This document shows, piece after piece, positions 39,001-47,820 of a DNA stretch of 64,000 bases. The position numbers were made by a program, and so were the translations under genes. The notes under the pieces were generated by a model. That model worked only from the letters and a program-made list of their open reading frames with translations. It had not been told where the DNA came from and did no database searches. Positions within the stretch are counted from its first letter, which is position 1. Every line of letters starts with the position of its first letter. The stretch is from Amyelois transitella (lineage: Eukaryota > Arthropoda > Insecta > Lepidoptera > Pyralidae), in the NCBI RefSeq assembly GCF_032362555.1, contig NC_083520.1:3224001-3288000 (forward strand). The letters are read 5' to 3'.

Positions 39001-42000
39001 GAAGGAGGCAACTAAAATAAAACTTTATTAATTTTTCTTCCATATCATTCCAAAAAAGTAAATCTTCTTCTATCATTTCTATCTTCATATCTACATTTGT
39101 CCAAACAGCAAATATGCATGTTTTTCGTTGTGCAATGTGAATTTGTCCCTGCGCTTGGAAAAACCAATCATGTCTTTTATTTAAAACAGTATTTCCGTCT
39201 TTACTGATTTTCCAAAAAAGATTTTTTTTCGTTTTAATAGCATCGTCGACACTTAGATCCCGAGCCGCATATGGACATTTTATTTCCACAATTTTATCGT
39301 CTTCCACAAGTCCATCTGGGCTTGCACCTAAGAATGGCAAATTTTGGTCAATAAATAGACCACACGATCTAATAGGCTTCTTTAGATGACATTCTAGTTG
39401 TTCGCGTGCAAGAGCTTCATGACTTTGTCCATAACTAATTGATTTGACATGCTCCAAATTCTTTTCAGTCACCAGATTTTTAACTAAAGGTCCACATTTA
39501 ATAAGTCCTCGTTTGCACACTTTGCCAAACACAGAAGCCGTAAGACGTAGTTTCCTTTCTTGGCGCCATTCCATAGATTCAGCCTGCAAGATAGTTCTTC
39601 TTTCTAGTGCCTGACGGTCTTCTTCACTTAAAGTCATGGTTTTTAAGTGCTCTGTTTTGGCAAAATCAAAATCAGCCTCACTTAAGTCAGGTTTTTGACA
39701 AGCCTCGCCATAGTTTTCGTCATTATTTCGATTATTAGACTTTTTGCGATTTTGGTTAGATTTGCGACATTTAAAAATTATCCGTTTTACGGAAGACATT
39801 CTCTTCAAATTCCTTTGCATTTCAAGACGTTTAATTAATTTATTTGGACTTCGCAAAAATATATTTTTATTGATGTAAGTTTGTGGTTGCTTTGAATTAA
39901 AGGAAACAACTGATGCTGCACATCTTCCAGAATATGACTGTCTGCCCGAATAATTAATGCGTTTTCCTCCAATAAACTTAGCAATAATACTATTGAAAAC
40001 CTCTGCTATATTGCTATTCACACAGTGCGTTCTTTAGCTGCATCTGCCATGCTTTTTTCTTTCGCTAGTTCCCATAATTCGCAGACCTTGGTATGGCACT
40101 TTGCATATAATTTATCAGACATACATGGTATGTTGAGACTGGCTGAAACAAGTTCCAATCCTGAAAACCCCGCACCTATAGACATAAAACTGCTTACAAC
40201 ATTATCGTTTAGGTCGAGATCCATGTTGTTATCAGAATCAGGACAATTTTTTAATTTGAATGACTCATTACACATTTGACATTTAAAATGAAATATTGAA
40301 CGAAACCCTTTTTTTACTTCTTTCTTAAGTTTTAAGCAATTTAAATTACAACCAAATGCCGTGCTATGATTAGAAATTTGTTGTAGTTGTTGAAAAATGT
40401 ACGCAAAATCTATAATTCTATTTCCAGTTATTACAATTTCCTCTTGCTCTTCATTTTCCTTTTCTATAATAAGTTTAGTATCAGATGTATCTTCTAGTGA
40501 TTCCTAGAAAGAAAAAATAATCGTATGTAATCAGAATAATAATCTCTATCGAAAATATGATATTAAATTATAGACCATAAGAATACTGACCTGTTTATCA
40601 ATGTCTGATATGTTCAAGCCTAAACTGTTTGGCGCTTCACCATCTTCGTTGCCTGCTTTGTTTCTATTCATAAAATATAAAAATTGTAAGTTAGACATTT
40701 ATTATTATCATAGTTGTATGTAATAGGGTACAACGAGTATTCAAAAACCTGACAAATACAAAAAAATTTTTTAGGACAATACTTGACGATGATGGTTGAT
40801 AATGTCGTCATGCTTCATGCAAACCGTATTATTTGCAAGAAACTTACTGAAAATGAAGCGGCAGAAGAAAATATTGTACCAGCAATGAAAATAATGGCGA
40901 GGATTGTCAAAAACCTGACCTAAGCGATGCAGATTTTAAATTTTCCAAAACAGAGCACTTAAAAAGCATAACTTTTTGTGAAGAAAATCGTCAGTCACTT
41001 GAAAGAAGAACCATCATGCAGGCTGAATCAATCAAAATAACCTGGTGCCTGAAAAGAGTTTGGGGCATGTGAAATCAATAAATAATGGACCAAATCATGA
41101 AGTTCTTGCACTAGTCAAGAAATCTGAGAAAAACAAAAATGTCATTTTTGTGACAATATTTGATGCTGATATATATTATGTTATCGACCAAATGATAATT
41201 TGGGCATTATGCATACTGCCCAAAGAGAGAGCAATGGCAGCATTAAAAATCTAACACCAGTGTTAGCCACTTACACACACAAAAAACATAAAAATTTATA
41301 CATACTTAATTATAGTCTTTTTTTTCTTGAATTTCGATTTGCTGACTAATTTATAATATTTTTGTTTACGTTTCCCCATTTTACTGAAATAAAAAAAAAA
41401 ATATTAAGACAATAAAGTAAAATAATTCATACTTGATTAGACTTGAAAAATTCCAAAAGAATACTTACCTCGTTTTACCGTGGCGTTCACTAGACGACGG
41501 GGCGACAGGCCGGCGTGCGACGGGAATATTTTTCGGTAAAAAAGTGACGTGAGATCACTCTGAACTCTTGTGGCCGACTGAAGCGCTGAGCCCGCGCGCT
41601 GTATATTTAAATCGACGCGCGGCCGCCATAGTAAAATGTATGGAGATTTTTATACACTATTTGATAAATACGTATTTAAATAATCGGACAATAATTTAAA
41701 TATTTAAAACGGACAAACTGTACATTAGACATTAAGGTATTGTGTCAATTGAAAATATTGTTAGTTTTCAACTTTTATCAAATAAAAAAGCCCTTAACGG
41801 CAGCATACGTTTTGGCAGTTTTCGACCAACTTTACGTAATTATGTAGGCTTATATATTGATATTTTTTAGTTTTTTCCACGGACTAATTCTTAACATATT
41901 CATTGTGATGGTAAATGTATTTTTTTTATGTTTATTGAACTAAAACTTTAGAAGTTATCAACTAAACGGTGAGTGCCTGTTTTGGCATTTTTGCTCGATG

Positions 42001-45000
42001 CAGTCTTAACACGTAACCCGATATTTAAACCGACTCAAAAAAATTGGAGGTTCTCAAATCAACTGTTTTTTATGTTTTAGTATTCAGTTTATTTCACCAT
42101 CCATCCACTTTCTGACCACAAAAACTTTGTTCCAGCTATCCGACACCCTCTCCTGGGACGGTACTATCGAAATACTCGGCATAGCCGACATTCGCACATC
42201 AGTTGATGGAGTCGGCGAAATATCATCTGGCCAACGTTTGGCCGTCGCCGTGGGAGCGACGGTCAAATTGAAGAGTACACCGACATCAAGTTACAGGGCA
42301 TTACAAGATGGCGCCTTTGAAGTCACGCCCGATGGAGAATTGAGAGGAATAAGACCCGGGCATGGAGTGGTTGTTGTTAGTCATAAGGATGAGAGGAATA
42401 ATATCTATAGGGAGAATGTAAGTTTGGTTTTGTGTTTACGTAAGTGCTATTTATGATACAGGATAAAAAACAGAGGAGCGCTGCGCTGAAACGTTTTGTA
42501 TGCACACTGTTGCTCTTGAAGGAAAACATCGTTAGGTTACCAACTGGTGATGACCATGATTCCAACTGGCTTAAGCTTTTATGCAGTGTCTTAATTTTTT
42601 GACGGGAAACATCGCATATAATAAATTGAGTACTATTCAGGATCGTGTTTACAAGTCTACGCCAAACTGTCAAGAGAAGAGACCAGAGTAGGATTATTCT
42701 TTATCATATTCATCAATAATGAAAAGCAGTGTTAACCAAAGTTTAATCATTCCAGGCGATCCATGTAGAAGTGGCGACTCCCCACTACTGCACAGCGGAG
42801 CCAGCAGACGAGGAAGGCTCAGTTCGCGTGGCTCTCCGCTCCAATATCGGCAGACATTTACTCGGACCGCAAGCCAATGTCACCATATCCTCACTCACTT
42901 ACAGTGGTACTCGAAGGTTTGTATATTATAAGCATCGATGTACATCAGTAGTCGATTAGAATGCCGAACACCAGATAAAGATGTCGGAAAGCGGATGAAG
43001 TAATAGCGGCCGCGGTTGCAACCAGGAACTCGCAGTAATGAAAGAAAAACATCATCTAAAAAATATAATATATTTTAGCATTTCTACTAGTTAGCACGCC
43101 CAGGCCTTGTTTCGATAGGTTTTGGTTTCGATAAATTTCTAATTTCAAATACCCGTATTTAAAAACTCCCAATGTAGGCTCCCAGTACTAGAGTACTACT
43201 AGTAATACTGAGTGGACTTTGAAAACTTACTTTAAATAGTCACTATTTTATTTCAGTTTTTAGTCAATATAGGGGTTCCAGATCCATATTTTCGATTATA
43301 ATTTCTTATACATAAATACATACATAAAATCACGCCTCTTTCCCGGAGGGGTAGGCAGAGACTACCTCTTTCCACTTGCCACGATCTCTGCATACTTCCT
43401 TAGCTTCATCCGCAATCCTAATTTCTTATATTTATATTTGTTGACAAACAGTGTAAACGGAAACGAATTGATGATATCGGACCTGGAGCCCGCCGGTGCT
43501 TTCATGAGTTTCGAAGCTTCCATCGGCGGCGTTACAGTCCGTGACGACGTGTGGGTCACTGGCCCAGATTCCCGCACTGATAGAATATTCGGTGAGTTTT
43601 CTCATAATTTGTTAATAACTTATTTGTCCAAGATATAAGCTCATGATAGAAAGTCATGGAAGATGAGAGCCCATGAACTTCTATAAGTCGATAAAAATAC
43701 TTTTATTATAGGTTTTTGCTATACGCGTTTCCATGTGCTCCACGCTGGAATCCCCCGAGATTACTTTATGACTGTTTAGGTCACAGTAATTTTTTTTTTC
43801 GATAGGTATTCTTTAAGAGTTGAAATTTCATAACTGTAATTAAATCACCCTCTTGTTAAGCAAAATTTCTAAATCATATTGTTGCAGGTGCCGCGTAGTT
43901 CCCGGCACCAATACAAAAAAAAAATGGGACCACTCCATCTCTTTCCCATGGATGTCGTAAAAGGCGACTAAGGGATAGGCTTACATACTTGGGATTTTTT
44001 TTAGGCGATGGGCTAGCAACCTGTCACTATTTGAATCTCAATTCTATCTTAAAGCCAAATAGCTGAACGTGGCCTATCAGTCTTTACAAGACTGTTGGCT
44101 CTGTCTACCCCGCAAGAGATAAAGACGTGATTATATGTATGTATGTATGACGGCCTCTGTGGCGCAGCGGTAATACGCTTGTCTGTGACATCGGAGGTCC
44201 CGGGTTCGAATCCCGGCCAGGGCATGATGAGAAAAGAACTTTTTCTGATTGGCCTGGGTCTTGGATGTTTATCTATATTATTAAGTATTTATTATAAAAT
44301 ATAGTATCGTTGAGTTAGTATCTCGTATCACAAGTCTCAAAGAACTTACTTCGAGGCTGACTCAATCAGTGTAATTTGTCCCGTATATATTTATTTATTT
44401 ATGTATATTGTTTGTCGCAGCGACCGGCGGCTGGGGTATTTGCCTGGACGGCGTGGGCTGGCGGGCGGACAGCGGCGTGCGGCTGCACGCGGGCGGCGGC
44501 GCCACGCTGGCCGTGCTGTGGCGCGCCGCCCGCGCCCGCCACGCGCTGCGCCGCGAGCGCCCGCCCGCCGCGCTCAGCGTGCAGCAGCTGTGTGTGCACA
44601 AGGTGCTACACGCCGCTACATTACATCTTCTGTTCTATACATACATATCGTCACGTCTATATCCCTTGCGGGGTAGACAGAGACAACAGTCTTGAAGAGA
44701 CTGAATGGCCACATTCAGCTATTTGGCTTAATGATAGAATTGAGATTCAAATAGTGATAGGTTGCTAGCCCATCGCCTAAAAAAGAATCCCAAGTTTGTA
44801 AGCCTATCCCTAAGTCGCCTTTTACGACATCCATGAGAAAGAGATGGAGTGGTCCTATACTTTTTTGTATTGGTGCCGGGAACCACACGGCACACGGCTT
44901 CTATTCTATCTTTTCCCCTTATGGTTTTAGTCCCGCGTGGCAACTCTGCAGAGCATAGGGTGTATGCCTTCTTTGACAATGGATCCTGATTTGAGTGAGT

Positions 45001-47820
45001 CAGATTTTACACGAAGCGACTCCCGTCTGACTTCGCAACCTGTGTAAGGGTACCTAACCCGTATTAGATTGATCATGGATACACATGCAGTTGCCTGAAT
45101 GTGCAGGTTTCGTCACGTTGATTTCCCTGACCGTAAGTGAATCGGTTAGTTTTCAAACTTGTTGTGTTCTATATATTCTACTCATAAAATATATAAAAGA
45201 TGAACTCATTGATACTACATAAGATCACGTCTCTTTCAGGTAGATAGGGACAAAATTTAACATAACTAGCATGGCAGGCGCGACGCCGTTTTTATCGCTT
45301 TCTTTTTCGCTTTTTATTATGATGTGAAACGGGACAGCGATAGTGGTACTCGGGCTGTTTTCCTTCATCCTCACCACTTGATGAATGAATGATGAGAAGA
45401 AGAACTATAATTTACTATTGCTTTCTTCCGCAGATGGAATTCGCGCCAGGTGAATGGCCATCGGCCATGGTGCCTCTCAAGATAGAAGCGGTTGGTTTAA
45501 CATCAGGACCTTTATTGTGTACCGAAGACCAGAAGTATGCATTGGAGGGCATTCAAGTGGAACTGCCGTTTATTTGCAGAACCAAAACACCGCATACGGC
45601 TAAAGCTGTCTTGGATATCATGAAGGGTGAGAAATTATTAGTCTTTTTAATTGAAGTAATACGAAACGCCCTTATGGCATTGTGTGTTATGTGTTAGAGA
45701 AGAATAAGATTTTAGGCATCTGTTTCCGTGAAAATCATATTTGTAGAAACACTAAGAATAGTGACTTTTTACTTAAAAGGAAAATATACCCTCTTTCTCC
45801 GCATTCAATAATACCGTCACTATGATGATAATAGAGAGATGGTTTTGAGGTCGAAATTTCTAACTCTATGTATGTAAGCTTAGATCTTTAAAACTGATTT
45901 AAGAGGAATGTTTATATGTATAACTGCTACCCGTGCGGCGGGTCGAAGAAGAAAGTTGGATAATAAACCTAAGACTTAACTAGTTAAATAGCGAATAAAT
46001 TTGGTACGAGTAAAAAAACATTTTTTAATTAAGAATACTTAAAAATACGTGGTTATATTAATTATATATATAAATATTCTTTAATCTTATAAATAATTTC
46101 AGGTGAACTCGGTTGTTCTATAATTCCCGCCTACACGATAACAGAAGCTTCCGAAGTGGAATTGTGCGCGGAGTGGGAAGCGGCGCGAACTTGCACCAAA
46201 GTTATGTTGCTGCCTCCGATCAAAACCTCTCATAGGACTGTGTCGTTGTTGAATCCACCCGCTTCTTTCACTGTCACAGGTATGTATTTTTTTTTAAGAA
46301 ATCATTTCACAATGATACTGATATTATAACATATTAAAAGGTAAAATATATAAGACAGTCATCAGACCGGTTATGCTGTATGGAGCAGAGTGTTGGGCAA
46401 CGAAAGCGATGGATGAAAGGAAACTGCATGCAAGTGAGATGCCAATGTTATGATGGATGTGTGGAGTGACAAGAATGGATAAAATACGTAATGAGTATAT
46501 AAGAGGAAGTATGAAAGTAGCGCCAATCAATGAAAAGATGAATGGTAATAAGCTGGGTTGATACGGACACATCATGAGAAGAGAGGAAGGTCATGTTACT
46601 AAAAGAGCCTTAAATATGGAAGTGAAAGGTTCAAGAAATAGGGGAAGACCGAAAAAGAGATGGATGGACGGCGTAAAGGATAGTATGAGGAGAAAGTGAC
46701 CAGTGAGATGGCAATTGACAGAAGTAATTGGAAAAAACTAACACACTGTGCCGACCCCACGTAAAAAGTGGGAAAAGGTAACGACGAAGAAGAAGACTGA
46801 TATATATAACATATATTTTTTATGGGTTTAAGCTTTATTGCAACTAAAATAAAGTACAATAGTGTTCGTGTAAAATCGTGACCTTTACACCGTGATCATA
46901 GTTAAAAGGCGCACCCTGGACTCCTCCAGGGGAGTGCAGATGTAACTGGAATTTATCCTATCATTAACATTTCTACATTTTTCACAGGTCACCCCCATGC
47001 CCTAAGACTGGTCAAACTAACCGCTTCACCAGGCGTCAAGATCGAAACGCGAACAAAAGACGGAGAGATTGAAGTTCTAGTCAAGAATGAAGCGTCGACC
47101 TGCGGCCTAGGGTTCATAGACGTTAAATCTAGACTCACAGCTCAAGAAATAAGGATAGACGTCGAAAGAGAATGCGACGTGGCATGTGGGACTTTGCTTG
47201 GGGCTCTAATATCAATTTTGAGGCCATATTTGACAACATTAGTGACGGTCTTGGCTGTTGCGGTGGCGTTTTTGTACAGTGAGTATTATTTGTTCTTTTG
47301 AGAGATTCTAAGTTCAAAAAACTTGCGATACCGTGAAAGGGAAACCTGCACATTTTAGCAGCTCAATGTGTTATCATACTAGAACCAATCCTAACTGGGT
47401 TTTTAGTCATAAAAACCGACAGGTGTCAATCTGACAAACCAACTAAAGGATCGTGGTTGTAGGTGACCTCGACCTCCTAGAATAAGTATGTCAAGTGCTA
47501 GTTACTGCTTTAAGCTACATGTTATGGTTCAGTTATCAGGTTTCTTCATAAATCTTAATTACCTATGTTCTAATTTTAAATCCACAGTTCAATCCCGCAT
47601 CCAGCAGAAAGGCCAGATCCGCATGCCGGTGGAGCGTCCCCAAACATCCGTATCATCAGGGCCGGGCTCCCCGCCTCTGTCGCGGACGCGCACGTGGTCT
47701 CGCAGCCCGTACGCGAGTCGAGGCCCGACGGCCCCCGTGTATGGCGATGCCAGTGTACTGCCAGATCAAAGCTTCTCGCCAAACTCAACAAGCATGCATT
47801 CAACTTTGTTTGGATTATAG
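24088..47820 (+). CDS. NUP210: Nuclear pore membrane glycoprotein gp210 (NUP210), 29 exons
   Basis: A single-pass membrane nucleoporin lining the lumenal side of the nuclear pore. Exons: 24088-24251, 24329-24479, 25095-25215, 25304-25391, 25996-26226, 26469-26940, 27144-27229, 27498-27677, 28175-28306, 28936-29021, 29959-30122, 30788-30916, 31290-31429, 31869-32076, 32306-32425, 32753-32953, 33471-33713, 34567-34713, 35404-35514, 36046-36238, 37073-37173, 42136-42417, 42756-42916, 43452-43591, 44421-44602, 45434-45626, 46103-46279, 46988-47278, 47588-47820. All junctions keep phase, giving 1708 residues (human 1887). It has a signal peptide (~1-23), the family opening NTPRVLLPWFEKINVNFTFE, a long lumenal Ig-like region, one membrane span (~1608-1632, LTTLVTVLAVAVAFLY) and a Ser/Pro/Arg tail of ~75 residues. 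Exons 11, 20 and 25 are extremely GC-rich. Exon 20's end is triplicated. A transposon gene lies antisense in intron 21. Confidence 0.95.
25556..25817 (+). repeat. R1 interspersed repeat with a SINE-tail insertion
   Basis: An R1 copy lacking part of the CCATGGATGTCGTAAAAGG segment. It is interrupted at 25715-25763 by a short retroposed tail. It lies in gp210 intron 4. Confidence 0.8.
25715..25763 (+). mobile_element. Severely 5'-truncated SINE tail with poly(A)
   Basis: GCTAACTCAATCTGTGTAAT plus a ~25-A run. This matches the 3' end of the tRNA-derived SINE at 44149-44403. Its position inside R1 shows that it inserted later. Confidence 0.65.
27016..27076 (-). repeat. R1 interspersed repeat, terminal fragment
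   Basis: TAGTCACGTCTATTACCCTT and GAGTCTTGAAAAGACT mark the terminal part of R1 in inverse orientation, in gp210 intron 6. Confidence 0.6.
28343..28588 (+). repeat. R1 interspersed repeat, near full length
   Basis: It starts GTGGCTCCCGGCACCAATGC and ends CCATATGTATGTATGTA. It lies 36 bp downstream of the gp210 exon 9 donor. Confidence 0.9.
29627..29866 (-). repeat. R2 interspersed repeat, longest copy
   Basis: It includes TATTCTCTCGTCAACATTCT, GTGAAGTTGACGTTGTTGAA, the GCAGTGCAGTTTGTTACCGC block, and the AATAATGAATAAAAATTTTG end. It lies in gp210 intron 10. Confidence 0.8.
29870..29950 (-). repeat. R3 repeat fragment with ATGT tail
   Basis: GTGGTCTCTGCCTACCCC followed by a (TATG)n tail matches the reverse of the R3 element at 43315-43440. 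The tail stops ten bases before the gp210 exon 11 acceptor. Confidence 0.55.
33289..33393 (+). repeat. R1 interspersed repeat, 5'-truncated
   Basis: It begins at the CCATCATGAAGCCATACAGC region and ends GTGACTATTTGTATGTATG. It lies in gp210 intron 16. Confidence 0.8.
33783..33905 (+). repeat. LINE 3'-end fragment
   Basis: ACTGGAAGAGATTGCTTTAG and GATAAGTCCGCCTTTGTACC, then a T-rich stretch and AATAAAGACTTTATCTATCT. This is the typical 3' end of an insect LINE. A similar but diverged TAGTCCGCCATTGCAA fragment lies at ~34295-34382. Confidence 0.6.
34383..34543 (+). repeat. R1 interspersed repeat, 5'-truncated
   Basis: It begins at ATGGGATTCTTTTTTAGGCG and ends CATATGTATATATGTA, 23 bp before gp210 exon 18. 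Confidence 0.85.
35170..35330 (+). repeat. R3 interspersed repeat fragment
   Basis: It shares CTTTTCATCCACATTCATAA, CCAAGCTGATCGGTTTAGGG and CACCAGGACGTCCCCGATTT with the copy at 36808-36930. It begins with the CACTTGCCACGATC motif shared with 43315-43440. It lies ~75 bp before gp210 exon 19. Confidence 0.65.
35913..36006 (+). mobile_element. LINE 3' fragment with 10-bp target duplication
   Basis: The insert is flanked by the direct repeat CACGCCATAG (35903-35912 and 36007-36016). Its frame encodes AQDRAGWRRTVDALCPS and a stop, a typical C-terminal end of an insect LINE reverse transcriptase. It lies 29 bp before the exon 20 boundary of gp210. Confidence 0.7.
36213..36437 (+). repeat. 75-bp triplication across a gp210 exon/intron boundary
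   Basis: Three direct copies start at 36213, 36288 and 36363. Each carries the last 26 bases of exon 20, the donor GACG|GTGAGA and ~49 bases of intron. Copies 1 and 2 are nearly identical; copy 3 diverges after the donor. The donors follow 36238, 36313 and 36388. The unit is a multiple of three and has no stop before the third donor. Confidence 0.95.
36530..36793 (-). repeat. R1 interspersed repeat, full length
   Basis: Inverse orientation, from the CATACATACATATGGTCACG tail to the GGTGCCGGGAACCACACGGC head, in gp210 intron 20. An R3 fragment follows it. Confidence 0.9.
36808..36930 (+). repeat. R3 interspersed repeat fragment
   Basis: Nearly the same ~115 bp as 35213-35325 (CTTCATCCACATTCATAACT ... 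CACCAGGACGTCCCCGATTT). The two copies flank exon 20 of gp210 in direct orientation. Confidence 0.65.
37481..37748 (+). repeat. R1 interspersed repeat, full length
   Basis: It runs from the GCCGTGTAGTTCCCGGCACC head to the CCATATGTATGTAT tail, with a small insertion after CTGTCACTATT. It lies in gp210 intron 21. Confidence 0.9.
38055..38515 (+). mobile_element. tRNA-derived SINE copy split by R2
   Basis: The SINE middle (TTTTTTCAGATTGGCCTGGG TCTTGAA) ends at ~38087. The SINE 3' part resumes at ~38393 (TTATAAAATATAGTATCCTT, then ACTCAATCTGTGTGATTTAT). An R2 element and a TA microsatellite lie between. Confidence 0.65.
38088..38345 (+). repeat. R2 interspersed repeat inserted in a SINE
   Basis: It carries AATTCAAAATTTTTATTCAT, TTGGTTGACGTCAAATAAAT, CCGCTTCCAAGGCG and GAGAATACATTGTTCAG, in the same order as 5099-5290 but extending further. 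A (TA)n run follows at 38374-38392. Confidence 0.75.
38852..41379 (-). pseudogene. Internally deleted Mutator-like / YqaJ-nuclease transposon gene
   Basis: Exons: 41379-41306 (MGKRKQKYYKLVSKSKFKKK...), 40663-40591, and 40503-38852. Splice phases fit. Exon 3 first codes for the opening of a Mutator-like transposase domain (NRIIDFAYIFQQLQQISNHS, then Cys-rich CQMCNESF, then FMSIGAGFSGLELVSASLNI). This frame stops at 40018. A second frame immediately continues with NSIIAKFIGGKRINYSGRQ and a complete YqaJ-type PD-(D/E)xK nuclease of ~380 residues to 38852. The nuclease has a catalytic-looking D in GASPDGL, ExK in VEIKCP, and FFQAQGQ, followed by a Lys/Arg tail. The central transposase core is missing at the frame change, so the copy looks internally deleted and frameshifted. 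A GC-rich probable 5' UTR exon ends at a GTAAGT near 41469. The gene lies antisense in gp210 intron 21. The family name rests on memory of the domain pair. Confidence 0.7.
40790..41265 (+). pseudogene. Degenerate second copy of the Mutator/YqaJ gene, inverted
   Basis: The plus strand encodes CQKPDLSDADFKFSKTEHLK and ENRQSLERRTIMQAESI, close to the YqaJ ORF's CQKPDLSEADFDFAKTEHLK and EDRQALERRTILQAESM. After a deletion comes NLVPEKSLGHVKSINNGPNHEV. The copy is broken by frameshifts and deletions. It lies, opposite in strand, inside the intron between exons 1 and 2 of the better-preserved copy. Confidence 0.8.
43315..43440 (+). repeat. R3 interspersed repeat fragment
   Basis: Begins with a CATACATAAAATCACGCC tail, then TTTCCCGGAGGGGTAGGCAG and CCACTTGCCACGATCTCTGC. 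It resembles R1 in having a tetranucleotide tail but differs in body. It ends just before gp210 exon 24. Confidence 0.6.
43888..44148 (+). repeat. R1 interspersed repeat, full length
   Basis: GTGCCGCGTAGTTCCCGGCA head to TATATGTATGTATGTATG tail. A tRNA-derived SINE begins directly in or after its tail. Confidence 0.9.
44149..44403 (+). mobile_element. tRNA-derived SINE, full length
   Basis: The head is tRNA-like, with a Pol III A box (TGGCGCAGCGG) and B box (GGTTCGAATCC). The body contains GATGAGAAAAGAACTTTTTC, TGATTGGCCTGGGTCTTGG, TATAGTATCGTTGAGTTAGT and ACTCAATCAGTGTAATTTGT. It ends TATATATTTATTTATTTATG. This is a well-known type of lepidopteran SINE. It ends ~17 bp before gp210 exon 25. 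Confidence 0.85.
44637..44893 (-). repeat. R1 interspersed repeat, full length
   Basis: An inverse R1 from the ATACATACATATCGTCACG tail to the GGGAACCACACGGCAC head. It starts 35 bp after the gp210 exon 25 donor, so exon 25 is flanked closely on both sides by retroposons. Confidence 0.9.
44985..45330. repeat. Repeat fragments in gp210 intron 25
   Basis: CACGAAGCGACTCCCGTCTG ... ACACATGCAGTTGCCTGAAT ... GTGCAGGTTTCGTCACG recurs in part at 13235-13275 and (inverted) at ~58380-58480. A second segment (GCATGGCAGGCGCGACGCCG) looks like another dispersed repeat. No family name is given. Confidence 0.4.
46336..46800 (+). pseudogene. Dead LINE reverse-transcriptase C-terminus (RTE-like)
   Basis: The frame reads KTVIRPVMLYGAECWATKAM, then CGVTRMDKIRNEYIRGSMKV, APINEKMNGNKLG, YGHIMRREEGHVTKRALNME and GRPKKRWMDGVKDSMRRK. 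It carries in-frame stops (e.g. at the expected Trp positions). This is a typical C-terminal part of an insect non-LTR retrotransposon protein. It lies in gp210 intron 27. Confidence 0.8.

Noticed and set aside
41045-41254. 69-codon plus-strand ORF as an independent gene
   Set aside because: It is part of the degenerate inverted YqaJ copy, as shown by its match to EKNLEHVKSI.
44149-44225. tRNA-like sequence with A and B boxes
   Set aside because: It continues into a SINE body with the family's characteristic 3' segments and does not close into a proper tRNA acceptor stem, so it is a SINE head rather than a tRNA gene.
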